DNA of 64,000 bases from Protula sp. h YS-2021 (GCA_949752745.1 OX457033.1:20127907-20191906), one strand, 5' to 3'. Counted from the stretch's first letter, positions 22,686 to 62,254 are shown. Numbers and translations: made by a program. Notes: a model not told the origin generated them from the sequence alone.

Positions 22686-25600
22686 AAATCTGGATTGCTA
22701 ATTTAACCTATTGAAGCCGCTGTATGAAAAAAAAGCATTAACATGCATATAGTTGAAGAACAGGAGAATAGCTATACCTCTACTGGACCAAGCTTTCATG
22801 TCTTCCTCCAAGTGGAAAATCGTATCCAGCTACTCCAGTGTAATGACCGGCAACAGTAAATACTCATCAACCCATTATCTTTGAAAATTATTACGAAAGA
22901 AATGTACAAGGGGATCTGAACTGATACTAACCAACTGAAGATGCTAGAATGCCCACATACTTTACAAACTTTTTGATGCATTTTGAAAGACTGTATGGTG
23001 ATATTTTTTTTACCTACACATACATCTCAAAGTAATTGTTTTCGAAATATGGATCTTTTCTCAAATTGACCCAGGATATCAGCTTATAGCTTAAGAATCA
23101 TATGATTAAGTACGTTTTCTCCATAGCAAAACCATAAAACTGAGCCTAGACAATTTCATACATTACACTATGATTTTCGAGACAACAAAGATTTCAAGAA
23201 AATGTTGCTCTTCTTGTATCTGATTTCAACAACATCTTTCAGAGACTAACCGTTTTATTTGTTTTTGTTCTTTTGTTTTGTTTGTTTTTTAGAAAGGGGT
23301 AGGGATCGACACAGTAGTTTCATTCTGCACCAAAAAATATTGTGGAATTATTTTCCTAAAATGCATTTTTATGAGTAAAATATCATATTAGCGTAGAAAA
23401 ATCCCCATGGGTATTCAGTTTCATTGATATCAGTATCGTGATCCATAAAATAAAATCTTCTGTGATGAAATACTGCAGAAACAAGTACCTGTCTTGTTGC
23501 TGTTTAACAATAAATCACCGTCGTTGCTATAGTAGCATGTGACCCCATACCCAAAGTTATCGCAGCCCACGACTCACAATTTGAGGAAAATAGGAGGGTA
23601 TACCTCAAGTATTTGGTTCTACATCTGCAAGATATTTTAGTCATAAAAACTAGTTTTCAGAAATTATGTCTTCAGTTTTAATTTCCAAAATATCTGTTCT
23701 TAGTCTAAAAAAGCTGTCACTATGTGAAACAAAAACAGCTCGATAGGAATTGTACGCTATAGCATACAAGCAAGTTTATTAAAGTCTGTAATATCCTGTT
23801 TTGTTGTCATATTTTTTATGTGAGAGAAGCAAAAGGAAAACCTAAGTTAGTATTCTTTATTACCGGGGGTGCACCTTAAAAAGCCCATTTACTACAGCAA
23901 AAACAAGATTTGGTGAGCTTTTACCACATATATAACTAGTAATAATAGCAATAACGATTGAAAGAAAGATGAAGAAGGAAGCACATTTCGCGATTATGAG
24001 ATAATTCGTTGTAATAAAGGCATAGGATTGCACGTTTCATGCAATCATCACATGACAGAGTCAAGTCGCTTAATTAAAAAAACGAGCAAAGAGGTAAGCG
24101 GCACAGAACACAAAATGGTTGATTAAATCCATTCAGTAGGAAAGTTTTATTTACATGATTTCCTCGGCGTCCGTTCCTTGAAAGCATGCCTATTCTACTC
24201 TTGCTCTGTGCTGGGTGTTACCACTGATTCAGCGGCAAAAATCTGATAAATATACTTCGTGAGAATCAAACTTATAGATATAGAGTGCGTTTCATGAGTC
24301 TGAAATATTTAGGAGGAAGAGGAGGCAGGTTTGTTCAAGTGTGTTTAACAGCAGAATTCGGTCTCAAACTGTAGCTGAAAAACAAACTTGGACGCATGTA
24401 ATGAAAAACATTTTTCGCGGTGTTAAGCGCGATATTTCAATAGATTTTAGGGGGTTTAAAGTAATTTATTTCAACAGGAGCTGAACAATAGAAGTAAGAA
24501 GGATAAAAAATGCCATTTTATTAGCACAGCCACCTTTTATTTAACAAATCTGATCAGATAACGATCACCGCTCCCCACCCTCCCGTCAAAGATCACAATA
24601 GAAAAAGGTAAATACTGCTCTCACATTTATTACATGAATAAGCTATAAGACTTTTCTGTTTCTTTTATCACTCTAGGATCTAACTGAAGAGAAAATTGCC
24701 ATTTTCAAAATGAATTTGCATCTTCATAAACAATCTTACAGCGCTTTTTATCTTTTTAACACACGCGGTATTTGTACATTCAATTACATTTTGAAAAACG
24801 ATGGAAAAACGATGACGAAAACCGATTCCAGATCTTTCACAAAATAAAACAATTTTTTCGGATGGTATAAATAAATATTGGCTAAGTTCATTCATGCAAG
24901 AATTAATTGTGGCCGCTGCAGAATTGGTCTGTTTTCGTTTTTTCGCTCTCCAAAACTTTTTTTTAAAACTTTTGTTTACTGGGCATATCAGGTGTAGCTG
25001 ATGGCCAGGTGAAGGCGTTGAAACCAAGCTATCCTTTTTTTATCACATTTTCTTGCGGTGAGGATGGACCCACAGAAAAAGATGCTTTTGGAGTTTTTAA
25101 TTCCTTCTTTTTACTTCGAATTTTTGACGCGGGGCGCTATATTGTAATTTGGGGAGAGGGATTTCGAACATGAAACAGTGTTGGAACAACATTCGATATC
25201 AATCTCTTTCTATGTTTGTCCGGTGGAAATTGAAAGAAGGAAAGATTGCAGTTGTAGTAGTCATTATCGCATCCAATTGCTGCACAAAGTCGCCCTCTTG
25301 TTCTAGTAGCCATACTCTTATTCTTTACTAATCATTATACAGGCGACGAAATGTTTTTATAAACTTTAAGACCCAAAAAGTAATGAAAAGTTAAAAAACG
25401 CGTGCACTTTCCACGTAGCCTCAATGTATTGACAGCTTAATTTGCAACTCTTATACCAGGCGGCGCCACTGATGTCTGGATACGCGAAAATGGCTGAGTG
25501 TCATATCTTAGTAGTAAACAGTCTTTGACAGTAGTTTATCCAAAATGACTGATCTGTGAAGCAGTGGTCACGTGAGACATGCAACCCAAATGATCTAACT

Positions 25601-25849
25601 AAATCCGATAAACGCAAAGTCGTAACATGAGGTTCTTTTCAGAATGAACGTGAAGGCTGAACATACAGAAATATTACATTCCTCTAATAGATACAATACA
25701 TTTGATCCCTAGACTGACATAGCAACGTCAGTGCCCGTTATTAATACACCCAGCTTCCACCTAACACCAATGAGAGAGACAGACTGTATAGGTTGAATCT
25801 TTAATAATTGGCTTTATACGGCCTGAAACATTCTACGAGGAGTTTTTGC

Positions 25850-27410
25850 CCTTTAAGAAAAAAAACTGATGAACCATGGATAAAAATGAAACAAATTCAG
25901 ACGAAGGTGATCGCAACACCAGGGGTAACTACACCAACAAAACCCCGTTGCGTCAGTAAGGTACAGTGAGACGGCATTTGCTGCTGAATCTTCTAGAGTA
26001 CCTTCATCATTACCGTTGATGAAGGAAATGCAGAGCAGGCAGAACAGAACATCGATTACCATCACAATGGGCACACAGATACATAAAGAAGGCAGTAACA
26101 ATTCAAGCGATTCGTAAAATTGTCTATCAATGGAAGATACCAGGACACCAGGACGAGACCCAGTAAGATATCGAGTCGGAAAGAACCAACACAGTAAGAC
26201 AGATCAGTAAAGACGTTGAGATGACCAGTTATGTACGACGATGAAATGACTGTCGCGGACACAGAAAACGGCCTCTTTTATAAGACGAAACAACACTGGT
26301 GATTTAGAACCCCCTTGCCTCAGTATATGGGAGACCACTGTTGGACTGTCTACGAAGAACTGATTGAACTGACCTGTGAGAAACCTCGGCAGTGTATGGC
26401 AGGTTAGTAACACTGCCTTCATCTCAAAAATAAGATGCAAGGAGCGAACCTATCGAGCTATGAGCAATTCCAAGCTTGACGTTGATACACGCAACCCTAA
26501 CTCCGTAATGACGTACCTGTCTGAGACTGACTAAACGGGGACGGGGTGTAACAGTAATCAATAGTGTATGACTTCCCTTTTAGATGGCAGCGTACAACTG
26601 TAACTTAAACGTACAACTCTTTTGAGTGCTCCCACCTTTTGTAAAGCTTCCTAAAATATTTTACCCTGCCAGCTTTTCGTACTGTTACGCTTGAGTTGCC
26701 TTCTAGATTAGAGGTAGACTTGAGCGCTGGACTTGGAATCGTAATTATCAGATAAGTGGGAGGACACATAAATATTGTCTTCCCGCATACTTTAATTTCG
26801 CTGCTACCTGGCCTTGGGCACCTTTTTTTGCCTCAGACTTGGCCTTTGTTGACACCTAAGACGGAGTAGATGGTGAAAACCGCTTCTTAATTGTGGACAT
26901 TGGCTGTTGCATAACCAAAGACAAGGCGTCTTCTGATTTTCCCTTGAACACTAAAGAAAATGCACCAAACGTTAGAGATGTGTGTCGTCAGGTGAGAAAT
27001 TCGAGTGTTTTAACTCTTGATAGGTAAAAATATTTCAGTAAGTAGCCATCAACGTCGAATAAAACACTCTATCAACAAGCTGGTTAAGTCCTGGCTGACT
27101 GCCTTGGGGCTTAAAATGCCGCATCTTGGAAAGAAATAGTTCGCATGTGCTTGCGGTCAATTCTTTCATGAAACGGCTGTCTCTCTCAGCCAGCAAACGA
27201 TATAATTGGGCAGCCTCATCGAAATGTTTTAATAAGATAACGCCTGATCTTAAAGTATGTCATCGGAAGACTGATACGGGTCGTCTTGACTTGGAGTAGG
27301 CGCGATAGAATGAGGCGAAACCATGGGCGAGATCTTGCAATGTGCAATTCCAGAATCTCATTGGAATTTGTAGCGCCTTTGCAGCCTAGTCTCGTTGGAA
27401 TATGCAGCAC
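25850..27410 (-). mobile_element. Decayed DIRS-like retrotransposon fragment (RNase H and linker)
   Basis: On the minus strand, 26440-26204 reads MKAVLL, then VDSPTVVSHILRQGGSKSP, the order seen in RNase H domains of DIRS-type retrotransposons. A second frame from 26262 continues with YITGHLNVFTDL and, after a gap, NRLN followed by YVSVCP, matching the conserved segment just after that domain. The change of frame between them is a frameshift, and stops interrupt the sequence on both sides, so the copy is dead. The outer limits given are approximate; weaker coding-like stretches reach about 27.4 kb. No split or terminal repeats and no tyrosine recombinase gene could be recognised, so the subclass is provisional. 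Confidence 0.6.
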
Positions 27411-27656
27411 ACGGAGCAGTACAGGAACTATAAATACCTGCTTAAGTTGAACAGCAAGTAAGAAAGATGGTATTTTGATCCTTTGGGATGGAGTGTTTGA
27501 TGAGTGTGGCTATGCATTTGAATATGTCTCTGACTACGACAGATCATTATTCTCTACTACATTCTAATTCTTTACCGGTGCTATTGGTATGTGCCCTGAT
27601 CTCATATCCTTGACCGAAGTTGACGCTGTGCAGCCAGGTAACGGTACATGTAACTG

Positions 27657-27680
27657 ATCTCCCCCGGTATCGGGGGAGAT
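27657..27680. repeat. Perfect 10-bp hairpin
   Basis: ATCTCCCCCG at 27657-27666 and CGGGGGAGAT at 27671-27680 enclose the loop GTAT. It is isolated in intergenic DNA; no terminator or RNA gene is implied. Confidence 0.7.
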
Positions 27681-30569
27681 GATACTAGGTGAGTGTAGTA
27701 GTAATAGAGCGGACTGAAGAATGGACTGGCTGTGACTGAGGCTACTAATCCGCAGCATCTTCCTATCTGAGGCATGTTTGAATGTCCAGAGTGAATTATT
27801 TTATTTAATTCAGCGATGCCAGTTGTTAGACATATCTGGCGACTTGTAATAGTTTCGATCACTAATAAATTTTTAGAGTTAGTCTCCATTGTCAAATCTC
27901 CCGAGACAGCGACTATTTAAGGTTGATCATCGGCTTTTGGATTATGGTTCATTGCCGCTGCGACGATTAGGATTGTCCAGTTATCGTAGTAGTGTGGAAA
28001 GAATATATCACATGTAAATGCACACTTATAAAACGTGAGGGCTCGACGGAAGATTTACAGTATCCAAATCACTTTTTTAGTAGTGATCCCTATCTTGATC
28101 AAATCGGCAACATTGGAGTCACTGATATTCTTCTTTTTTGACCTCTTACGGTAACAGGCTCGATCTTGACGGCGAAGAATAGCGACAAGCACATCGTATC
28201 TCATTGGAAACGTGTCTCGACTGTGCACACGGGTATAACCCAACAGCACAAACAAACTGTGCAGAGCGAACGAAGACAGGTTTTCACGTGATGATGAAAT
28301 ATGTACCAATCTACCAAGATGTGTAACAGATTAAGAGATTTGTAATAAACAAGCAATGCGATGTACCACGGTCACGTGGTGAAGTGGCATTTAGCAACCG
28401 ACGGCGACGTGAGACGACTCGACTGACAACACCAAGTGTGGTGCGAAATGTTGCGGGGTGATACGACATGCGTCGACTATCGTGACGTATCAGATATTCG
28501 AGCGATGAGGTAAGACGTAAAAGGATGACTCCAGGTACAGTGAGCCGTAGTGTGGTGTGTCACAGTGTATCGGGACATGCGACGTAGACAAATAGAGTAG
28601 TGGACGACGTGAAGAGAAATGCAACAATACAATAAATTAGGGTAAAGCGCAGAATGGTGTAGTGATGTGTAGCAGGGTGCACTGTGTGAGGGTGGGGAGG
28701 GGAAGTGAAGCGAGAGTAGCGTAAAACGACATCGGGTAACTAATCGCGTGACCGTTTCAACGTTGACTAACCTGCCGCACCGTGTGATAAGGATCGCATG
28801 ATTGTACAGGGTAGAGTAAGCATGAAGACACAACATACAAACATAAAGATCTATAAAAACCGATAGCGTGAAGAAAGGACCTCATACATTATCTCTATAA
28901 GGTAGCAAGCCAGTCATGAATTTATCACTACCCATCGCTGAGATAAACTGAGGTACGGCTATCCAACGAGTAAATGACAGAGAACAACGAATAGGCAGCT
29001 GTGCTGTGTGTGTTAAACAGTGATCCCAGAAGATACAAACAATGGATTCCTATTCTTCTATAGGATATTTTTTAAATAAAAAAGTTGAAACGATGTCGTT
29101 TATGCTTAAACGCGATAAAATATGTTGCAATTCATGATCTAAGCATTTGAGCCAGAAGTCGATGATGAAGTGCAAAAATGATGCAAGGTGAAATACAAAA
29201 AATACAGAAAGACAGTGATTTTACAGTTTTACAGCTAGAGTGTGAATAATCATAACAAATTAATAAGTTTAGCAAGAATGATATATACATTTTACATATA
29301 AGGTTGAACGAGAACCATCACTATTACGAGATTTAACCGAAAATATTTGTCAATTATAGCACCGAAGAAGAAGATCGCTTCTCTTCTGGAGATTTGAATT
29401 CTTGTCGAAATACAGAAAAGACAGAAGTAATAGTGATCTTGGACAAAGAAGTGATTAGAAATGTAAACTTAGACTAGGTTGTTCTAAACCACGAACAAAA
29501 ATCATTTGTTTATTTTCTTATGTATATAATTTGAAAATGCAATTTCCTATACTGCTACTCTCTATATTTTGGCAAAATATTTATGGGACTCTTATAAAAA
29601 GATCGTTGCTCAAAGAACTGTAATATTATTAATGTACGGGGAAGAACCAAAGCGAATCTAGAGAAAGGTATATTATCCTGTGCAGTGGGTAACCACGCTA
29701 CTGCCACACGGACGTTCCTGGATAAAGCTTTGAATGGTTGAAAGATGCTACAGAAGAGTTTGAAACGAAGAATGATTTCATTACAGTTACGGGCACATTA
29801 TAGGTTGTTTACCAACATCTCGACGTGTAGCGACAGCTAAGAAATTCAAATAACAGCTTACTCAGGTGTATATCGTTCCCCGGGAAGTTAAGAAAAAGTT
29901 CTATAAAATTCAACTTAAGCACATTCCAGCTTTTATTCAGCGTCATCAATTCCTACGGTGACAAGGCAGCATTTGTAGAGAATTTTAGTGAAGTGCCATG
30001 TACAATTTTTGTTATGAATGGTGAAAGTTTGAGATCAAAAGATCAATTAGAATAAGGTCATTCCACCCTTTCAAAGCACGAAAGCAAAATCAAAGAAGAA
30101 AGATTTTCGCCAGTTATAAAAGGTTGCGTCCGCATACATTGCACCAGTAAGAAGAACTTCGCGAACGAATTTTTCGCGAAGAATTTCCTTTGGAACAGGA
30201 AAAATTATGGAGCATATTGATACGTAATGGCTACATAAAAATAAACTCAGTAACGATACTTCACATTGATTCTATACCACCAGTTAATCAAACAATAGGA
30301 GCATTATCCTAGGCAATATGTTTCTGCAGATTGGATTTAAGCGCTCGTCACACAAATGTGTCAGTCCAACCATATTCGAAACATTAACTGGATTGAGTTT
30401 GTTCGAATAGAACAGGAATAGAGCCATGATCTTCTAGGTCAATATTTTGCTTTTAGAAAAAAATTAAAAGTTATTAAGAATTTCAAAGTAATATTGAGTC
30501 GATTACAATAGGCTGACTTAAAGCTTAAGTCATAAAAATGCACCTAATTCAAGACATAGGTTTTAGGTC

Positions 30570-30790
30570 TTGGATATGTTATCCACAGAGTTCGGTTAGA
30601 ATTCAAGAGTTTGAATCATGATTCAAGGATTCGAGTGTAATTCAAATATTCAGATATTCGAAAAATGTTGATTCCGAAATTCAAATGCTGTTCAAGGATT
30701 CGAATAGGAATCACGGTTCATTTCTTCACAGGTTCAGCAATTATTCGAGAATTAGAATAACAATTCAGGTTTTCGACTCATAATTCAAGG
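30570..30790 (+). repeat. Degenerate ATTCAAGGATTCGA-type repeat
   Basis: Variants of AATTCAAG and GATTCGA alternate with spacing of roughly 20-30 bp. Too diverged to fix a unit by eye. Confidence 0.4.
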
Positions 30791-31320
30791 TTTAATATTG
30801 CCCCTTAACCGTCAAATAACTAGAGAATATATCAGTTGGAGATGAGTGCAATTAAATACTATAATTATTCATCCATTTAATATTCTTGTCGCATGTAGTG
30901 ATCTGATGGGTGAGATCTCTATGGTTCCTAAAACGAGTATTATTATTCATTTAGGTGTGTCACTTTAGTTCCGTGCTATTGAAGTCCCATAGTATTGTTT
31001 TTTTCTTTTTTTTTTGTAAAATCAGCTGAAGATTCTAATATTATATTGAATTAAATTATTATGAGTTATTTAATATAAACACCTTTCGCGGTTTACTTGT
31101 ATGGATATATTTCAGTTAGTCTTTGGAATTTAGTAGAAATTTTCCTGAACTTTTAGGGTTTCTAGGAGTTTTCATATTTTAAAGATCTGCATCAATTTGG
31201 TGTTGGTGGCTTATGAAATTTTTGAAATTAAATAACGAAATTCGTTTTCTGATTTTTATTGGCTGTCGAGCGGTTTGGGTGGGTTTACTGATGTATTTTA
31301 CATGCTGTTGGTCATATATA

Positions 31321-31990
31321 CTAAAACGCCCCCGTCTAGAGCGCCCCGAAAAATGTGCAACCGACTGAAGTGCCCAGTAGGCTAAAGCGCTCCCGCCTAA
31401 TGTGGACCCATTTTATCAGAATTTTTCTTTTTTATACTTTTTTGGGCATCTCTGTTTTTCCTAAGGAAGTAAGGACATATTTGTAATAAAAGCTTGCATG
31501 GATAAATTCCTTTTTTTGTGTGTTAAATATTACTTATTACATTACTTAAATATCAAATTTAAGGAGCTGCTTTGTATACAAAAACATGCTGTCAATTTTG
31601 CAATTCAATAATAACTCCGGAGTAATACTTCTGTAGTTAAAAAGGCAAGTTTATTGAACTCTGAATTCTTACGCAGGTCTTACAAATTTTATTTACAACA
31701 GGTTTAATATAACTGCAATTAATTACTCGAAGTAATAACCTGTCCCATCATTCGTTGCCGAATACTAGAATATAATTACAAAAAAGTATCAATTGCAATC
31801 ATTAACCAAAGACTTTTAAACGGAACTTCAATTGCAATCATTAACCAAAAGCCTTCTAAACGGAACTTCAATAAGTAATTGATGTCTGCTGTGTGTCTTT
31901 GAGGCTTATAAAATACTTTCAGAAGGAAAAAACAGTGGCATATTAGCCGAGGACGCCTGGAAGGTGGCGTTTTAGCGGGGGCACTTTTCT
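31321..31990. repeat. Inverted GCTAAAACGCC motifs, possible DNA transposon ends
   Basis: CTAAAACGCCCCCG near 31321 and GGCTAAAGCGCTCCCGCC near 31379 face GGCGTTTTAGCGGGGGCAC near 31967 on the other strand. Roughly 670 bp lies between. This could be the ends of a small element with repeated terminal motifs; no transposase is present and no target duplication was seen. Confidence 0.35.
31790..31868 (+). repeat. 39/40-bp direct repeat, two copies
   Basis: 31790-31828 and 31829-31868 begin CAATTGCAATCATTAACC and end AACGGAACTT with few differences. Confidence 0.9.
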
Positions 31991-33049
31991 AGAACAATTA
32001 AGCTTGATTCACAACACATATAATGTCTTCGTACTGAGATTGTTCCAACGCACAATAAATGCCTGATAAAATAAATTGAACTTCAACAGTGTGAGAAGTA
32101 GTACAGTCATCTTCATTACTTTGAGGTAAAAATCTACATGAAGATGACAACATTCGACATTTAGAAAGACTTCGCAATAATCTGATGATAACTATCTACC
32201 GCCAAGCAAAAGATCTTGAACAAGTTATAGAGCCCGAGATTGGAGGTACTGAGAAAGTATTGAACGTAGAAGACATATCCTGGCGGAGATGTCAGTGATT
32301 TAGCGCGCTACCAATGAAATTATTTAATAACGTCAACCTCCGAGTATAAGATATTAGTATTACTTTTATTTATTTACTTTTATGTCAAATAATCGAAATA
32401 TCGCACTAGAATTTGTAGAGGTATCTATGTTATGTTACGCAGTGTTTCTTTCGGAGAATGTGGCCTTTTTGGCACGTCTCGATTATAAATGGTGGAAGAT
32501 CTAGTGACAGGCAAGGGACTTCTCTACGCACAGTGATTCGTCCTCGGCCCAGACCTTCAGCGAATTAGAGCGTTAATAGAATTAAATTCTGTTGTACGCG
32601 CATCTTCCGGAATGAAAAAAAATCATGCCCTAAAATACAAGAATTGTTTTTATTTTGATCTCGTCTGAAACGAGATTTGTGTTGTTGCCGTAGAAACTGC
32701 ACAGATGCCTCAAGTACATTTTTAATATTTTTAATTTTTGCTATAAATATAGCACATTATGCTATGATTTTTAATTTGTATCTTGTATTACCGTATTATA
32801 TATAGTTTTTTAACACATATATTCACACCATGGCTGACTACATAATTTATAATCACTCGAAGCTAGAAATGAAGTTTGATCTGAAATATCGCCCACATTT
32901 TGTCGATACGATACTCGTAGTTGTCCCAGTTCACTGGCATTTTGTCAGCTTCACCTTAGTACTATCAAAACGATTAAAGGTTTAGGTATCCAAGAATTTG
33001 TTGTGTTTATTGTATTTACAAAGTCCTAGATGACTTTTTATGTCGCAGA

Positions 33050-33750
33050 GCCAATAATTTTCAGCGGACCCTTAGTCCTAGATGACTCTTGCCGTCTTCC
33101 TATGACAGCAAGAATCATAGTTCCTATAAGAGAAAATGTCATTGATGTCAATTTTCAAATCTCGGCGCACGACTGGGGCCAACGGCGTTATTTTAGAAAG
33201 GGTGCATCACATAAATGGCTCGATTATAAATTTTGTTGCACAAGTTTTAGGGTTAGATAATCATTTTTTTACTCAGAAAAATAGGTGTTTTCTTGAGATC
33301 AGGATATCGAATCCCTCATTATCGCCCACAACAACAGTGACTCAACAGTTGCAAAACCACGCTTTACTCTATTTTGGGAGTTTCGCTGAAATCGAAAATA
33401 ATCCGCCAGGGTACTTCTCAGTGCTCTTTTAAAGAAAAAGCCTGTCAGTTCGAGCCTCGGTGTCCTTGAACGTGCGCCGAAAGATCCAGAGCCTCGAAAA
33501 TTGAGATCAATTGCCATTTTTATTGCAGGAACTGTGATCCTTTCTGTCCTAGGAAGATAGAAAGGGTCCGCCGGGACTAGCGGACCCTTTCTATTTGTAG
33601 GACAGAAATGGTCACAGACCCGCCAATTCAAATAGACAGAGATCTTCCAGACTGTGAATCGTTCGATGCACGGTCGAGGACACCGGGTTTTAAATTAATA
33701 GACTTTTCTCTAAAAGTCTGCTGAGAAGTATGGCGCATTATTTTCTATCC
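33050..33750. repeat. Three diverged copies of a coding-like repeat, one inverted
   Basis: Copy A (+, from about 33060), copy B (-, about 33594 back to 33400) and copy C (+, from about 33580) share one sequence. Translations align: GPLVLDDSCRLPMTARIIVP in A, GPLVPADPFYLPRTERITVP in B, and ARSRTP(R/G) followed by KL or EL in B and C. Similarity that is clearer in protein than DNA suggests a protein-coding ancestor. I do not recognise the family. B and C meet head to head at a 15-bp perfect stem (33557-33571 with 33580-33594). Confidence 0.6.
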
Positions 33751-35336
33751 CAACGCACCTCCCAAACTTGACCAAATAGAAGTTTTGCGGTTGTACCAGT
33801 AACCTTGGTTAAACCTGTCTCTGCTGTAGTGTCTCTGGCTGTAGTGTGCCACCAACCCCCCCCCCCCCCCCCAAAAAAAAAATATCCCGGAAATGATATT
33901 TTTTACGAACCTCCCGATAACTACTAATGATTCTCGAGTGCAAAATACTGAGCTGCTGTAAGTAAACTCTTAGTATAAACATATCGAATCAGGTTTATGT
34001 TCACATGTAATCTTTAGAGCTTTAGAGTGGCGGACGGTCCTAGGTTACTGGTATATTCATTGATATGTGTTAAAGGGGTTTCTACATCCTAACCATAAAA
34101 AACTATAGTTTTCTCAGCATTAAAATGTTATTTGTTCACAAAATTACACACCATAATCTATAATGGGGGACAGTTATGTGATACACACTTCCTAAAATTT
34201 GCTGTGTGGTTTGTCGAGATTGGCAGAATTGACATCACTGGTAAGTTCCGTTATAGGAAGACAGGGTGAGTCATATAGGACTAGACCAATACGCAAAGTG
34301 ACACCTTCAACATCCCGAGGTGTGGACTGGGATAAACAGGGAAACTTGTCAGTGTTAACGCAAAATCGCACTTTTAGAATGGGAGTTCAAAATAAAGTTT
34401 TTTATTTTTACCGACCAGGTAAAAATGAAAGAAATAATAGAGACATTTCATGTAAATCTTAAGTTTTTTTGCATCTAAATCAGTCTTGCTTCTTAACAAA
34501 CCCATATGTTAATATGAAAATTTTTTTTTTTTTTTTGAAGTTTTTAAAAATAGTGTAAAATTGTAATTACTTGCATATACTCAGTGAAAGCTATTTCTAC
34601 GATACTTTTTCTATAATTTCTTTAATTTTTTAACCCAGTTGGTTTGCAGTGAAGCAAAGAATTCTTGCGCATTGATTCGAAATACTTAAAGTGTCAGTAG
34701 GCGTATACCTCTTTGCACTGTCAAACAGAATTAATTATATATTTTTTATTTGTGGCATTGCATTGCCTGGTCGTCACTTCCCCATGAACGCCGCACTGAC
34801 TGAATGTCGGTTTCTTTTCCTACATAAATTATGCAAAATTATCTCAGATTACTTGGGAGATTCCTGACTTTACCAATTTTAATTTGTACTTGGATTGCTT
34901 GACAACTACGAGATTATTGTGAAGCACAAGAGAATCACAAATCAGATGATGGTGTGGCCTGTCTGCTTGGGTATGAACGCCGTTACTAAGAGCTGGCCAG
35001 GGCTCGCTTCCCGACACATCGGTGGCGTACTCTAATTGACGTCTTACTGGCTTAAGTCGAAGAGACGTTTGAGAGAGATGTTGGGGGTTTTAGATGAAAA
35101 AAGAACATAGATGTCCAGTTTGCAAGAAGATTATCTCCCGGTTAAAGTTATCGAAATTCAAATCTTTTCAGCAGGGAATTTAGTTTGTGTTGTCAGAATT
35201 TGTGTTAAATATGTTGTTTTAATTTTAATATCAAATTAACTCTTTATCTTTCAGTTAAACATAATTGGGTCAAAGCAAAATACAGTTTAATCACAGCGGG
35301 AACAATCTTCTCGCACCACATCAATTGATTAGAAAG
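33751..35336. other. DNA upstream of CCDC180
   Basis: AT-rich with a C run near 33851-33866. An acceptor-like tctttcag at 35254 suggests that the 5' UTR is spliced and that the true promoter lies further upstream. No TATA box or CpG-rich stretch stands out. Confidence 0.45.
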
Positions 35337-61016
<25,680 letters not shown>

Positions 61017-61440
61017 ATGCTATATGGACAGCTGACACACCTCTGTCCATAAAGTCAAACAGCTGTACTGAACGCTGTATGGAGAGCTGGCACACCTCTG
61101 TCCATAAAGTCAAACAGCTGTACTGAACGCTGTATGGAGAGCTGGCACACCTCTGTCCATAAAGTCAAACAGCTGTGCTGAACGCTATATGGACAGCTGG
61201 CACACCTCTGTCTATAAAGTCAAACAGCTGTACTGAACGCTATATGGACAGCTGGCACACCTCTGTCCATAAAGTAAAACAGCTGTGCTGAACCCTATAT
61301 GGACAGCTGGCACACCTGTCCATAAAGTAAAACAGCTGTGCTGAACCCTATATGGACAGCTGGCACACCTCTGTCTATAAAGTCAAACAGCTGTACTGAA
61401 CGCTCTATGGACAGCTGGCACACCACTGTCAGTAAAACCA

Positions 61441-62250
61441 AGAAAAACTACTGATCGATCTCTGACCAGCTGTTACATCTCTGTTCGTAAAATTAAAAAA
61501 AAATTATGTTGGAATATTGGTGTTAAAACGAGCATGCACGTTTGGTGCGAGTCCTGTTATTTTGGTTCCGAGACATAGACCAGTTGTGTAACGGCCAGTG
61601 TGTAACTTGTTCTAAGTTTGGATTTATAAACCGTGCTTTTAAAAATCCGATTTGTTCTACCAGTAGTTTTACAAAGCGAAATTTGCGAAAACATTACGTT
61701 TCTATGGTGATGCACTGTTGTCCTGACGTCATTTGCACGAGGGCGTCCGACAGAGAAAGTATAGTCTCTGTTTGTCCAATCACTGAACCGTTCTCTCAAA
61801 ATCCCGTGGAGGAGTGAGTAGTTTTCATCCGGTACTCCGCGTTTTTCACAAAAAGAGATTTTTTCCGGAGCTGCACTCAGTGTCCAACAAAAAAGGGGAT
61901 CCATAAATGGTGTAAAATTTACTTAGTGAAAAGAAGTGTTTTTTTAATTAAATTTGGCAAATTGCGTTTGCGGGGTTAAAGTTACAAGGGTGTCTGCGTT
62001 TGGTTTAGAAGGGGCTCTTTTTCACGCGTGGTAAGCAATTTGTACGTGTAGCCCTCCTCTCCCCCCCCCCCCCCAACCCTCCCCCAACAGGGATCTAACA
62101 TTAGTAATTATAATGCAAAACATCCGTCTTTTTATTTCTGTGATATTGTACTTCGAATTTTGTTTTGATGTGAATTAGTATTTTAATTAATTAATTTTGT
62201 TGGTTTTATAATTTGTATGGAAAATTGGAATAAATCACAAAAATCAGGTT
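61441..62250. other. Downstream of CCDC180
   Basis: AT-rich DNA with a C run near 62060-62072 and a candidate poly(A) signal at 62229. No second gene was recognised. Confidence 0.5.
62229..62234 (+). terminator. Candidate poly(A) signal of CCDC180
   Basis: AATAAA about 1.2 kb after the CCDC180 stop, beyond the 55-bp minisatellite. If used, the 3' UTR contains the whole array of coding-end copies. Confidence 0.35.
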
Positions 62251-62254
62251 GGGT

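Larger units (their letters stand above)
20741..25850. other. AT-rich intergenic DNA
   Basis: No supported gene. It contains the hairpin at 20814-20880, a candidate poly(A) signal at 21241 and two stretches (about 21965-22080 and 22590-22730) sharing motifs such as GCTGTATGAA and AACTGGG. ORFs here are short and AT-driven. Confidence 0.55.
27411..33030. other. Intergenic DNA without recognised genes
   Basis: Mostly AT-rich and short of ORFs from 28.9 kb on. It includes a degenerate ATTCAA/ATTCGA-rich repeat at about 30.57-30.79 kb, inverted GCTAAAACGCC motifs at 31.32-31.99 kb and a 40-bp direct repeat at 31790-31868. Confidence 0.55.

Noticed and set aside
27657..27680. Hairpin as a transcription terminator
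   Set aside because: Isolated in intergenic animal DNA, with no adjacent gene and no reason to apply a bacterial terminator model.
28477..28836. 119-codon minus-strand ORF
   Set aside because: Low-complexity Ser/His/Tyr-rich translation without any recognisable domain or splice signals.
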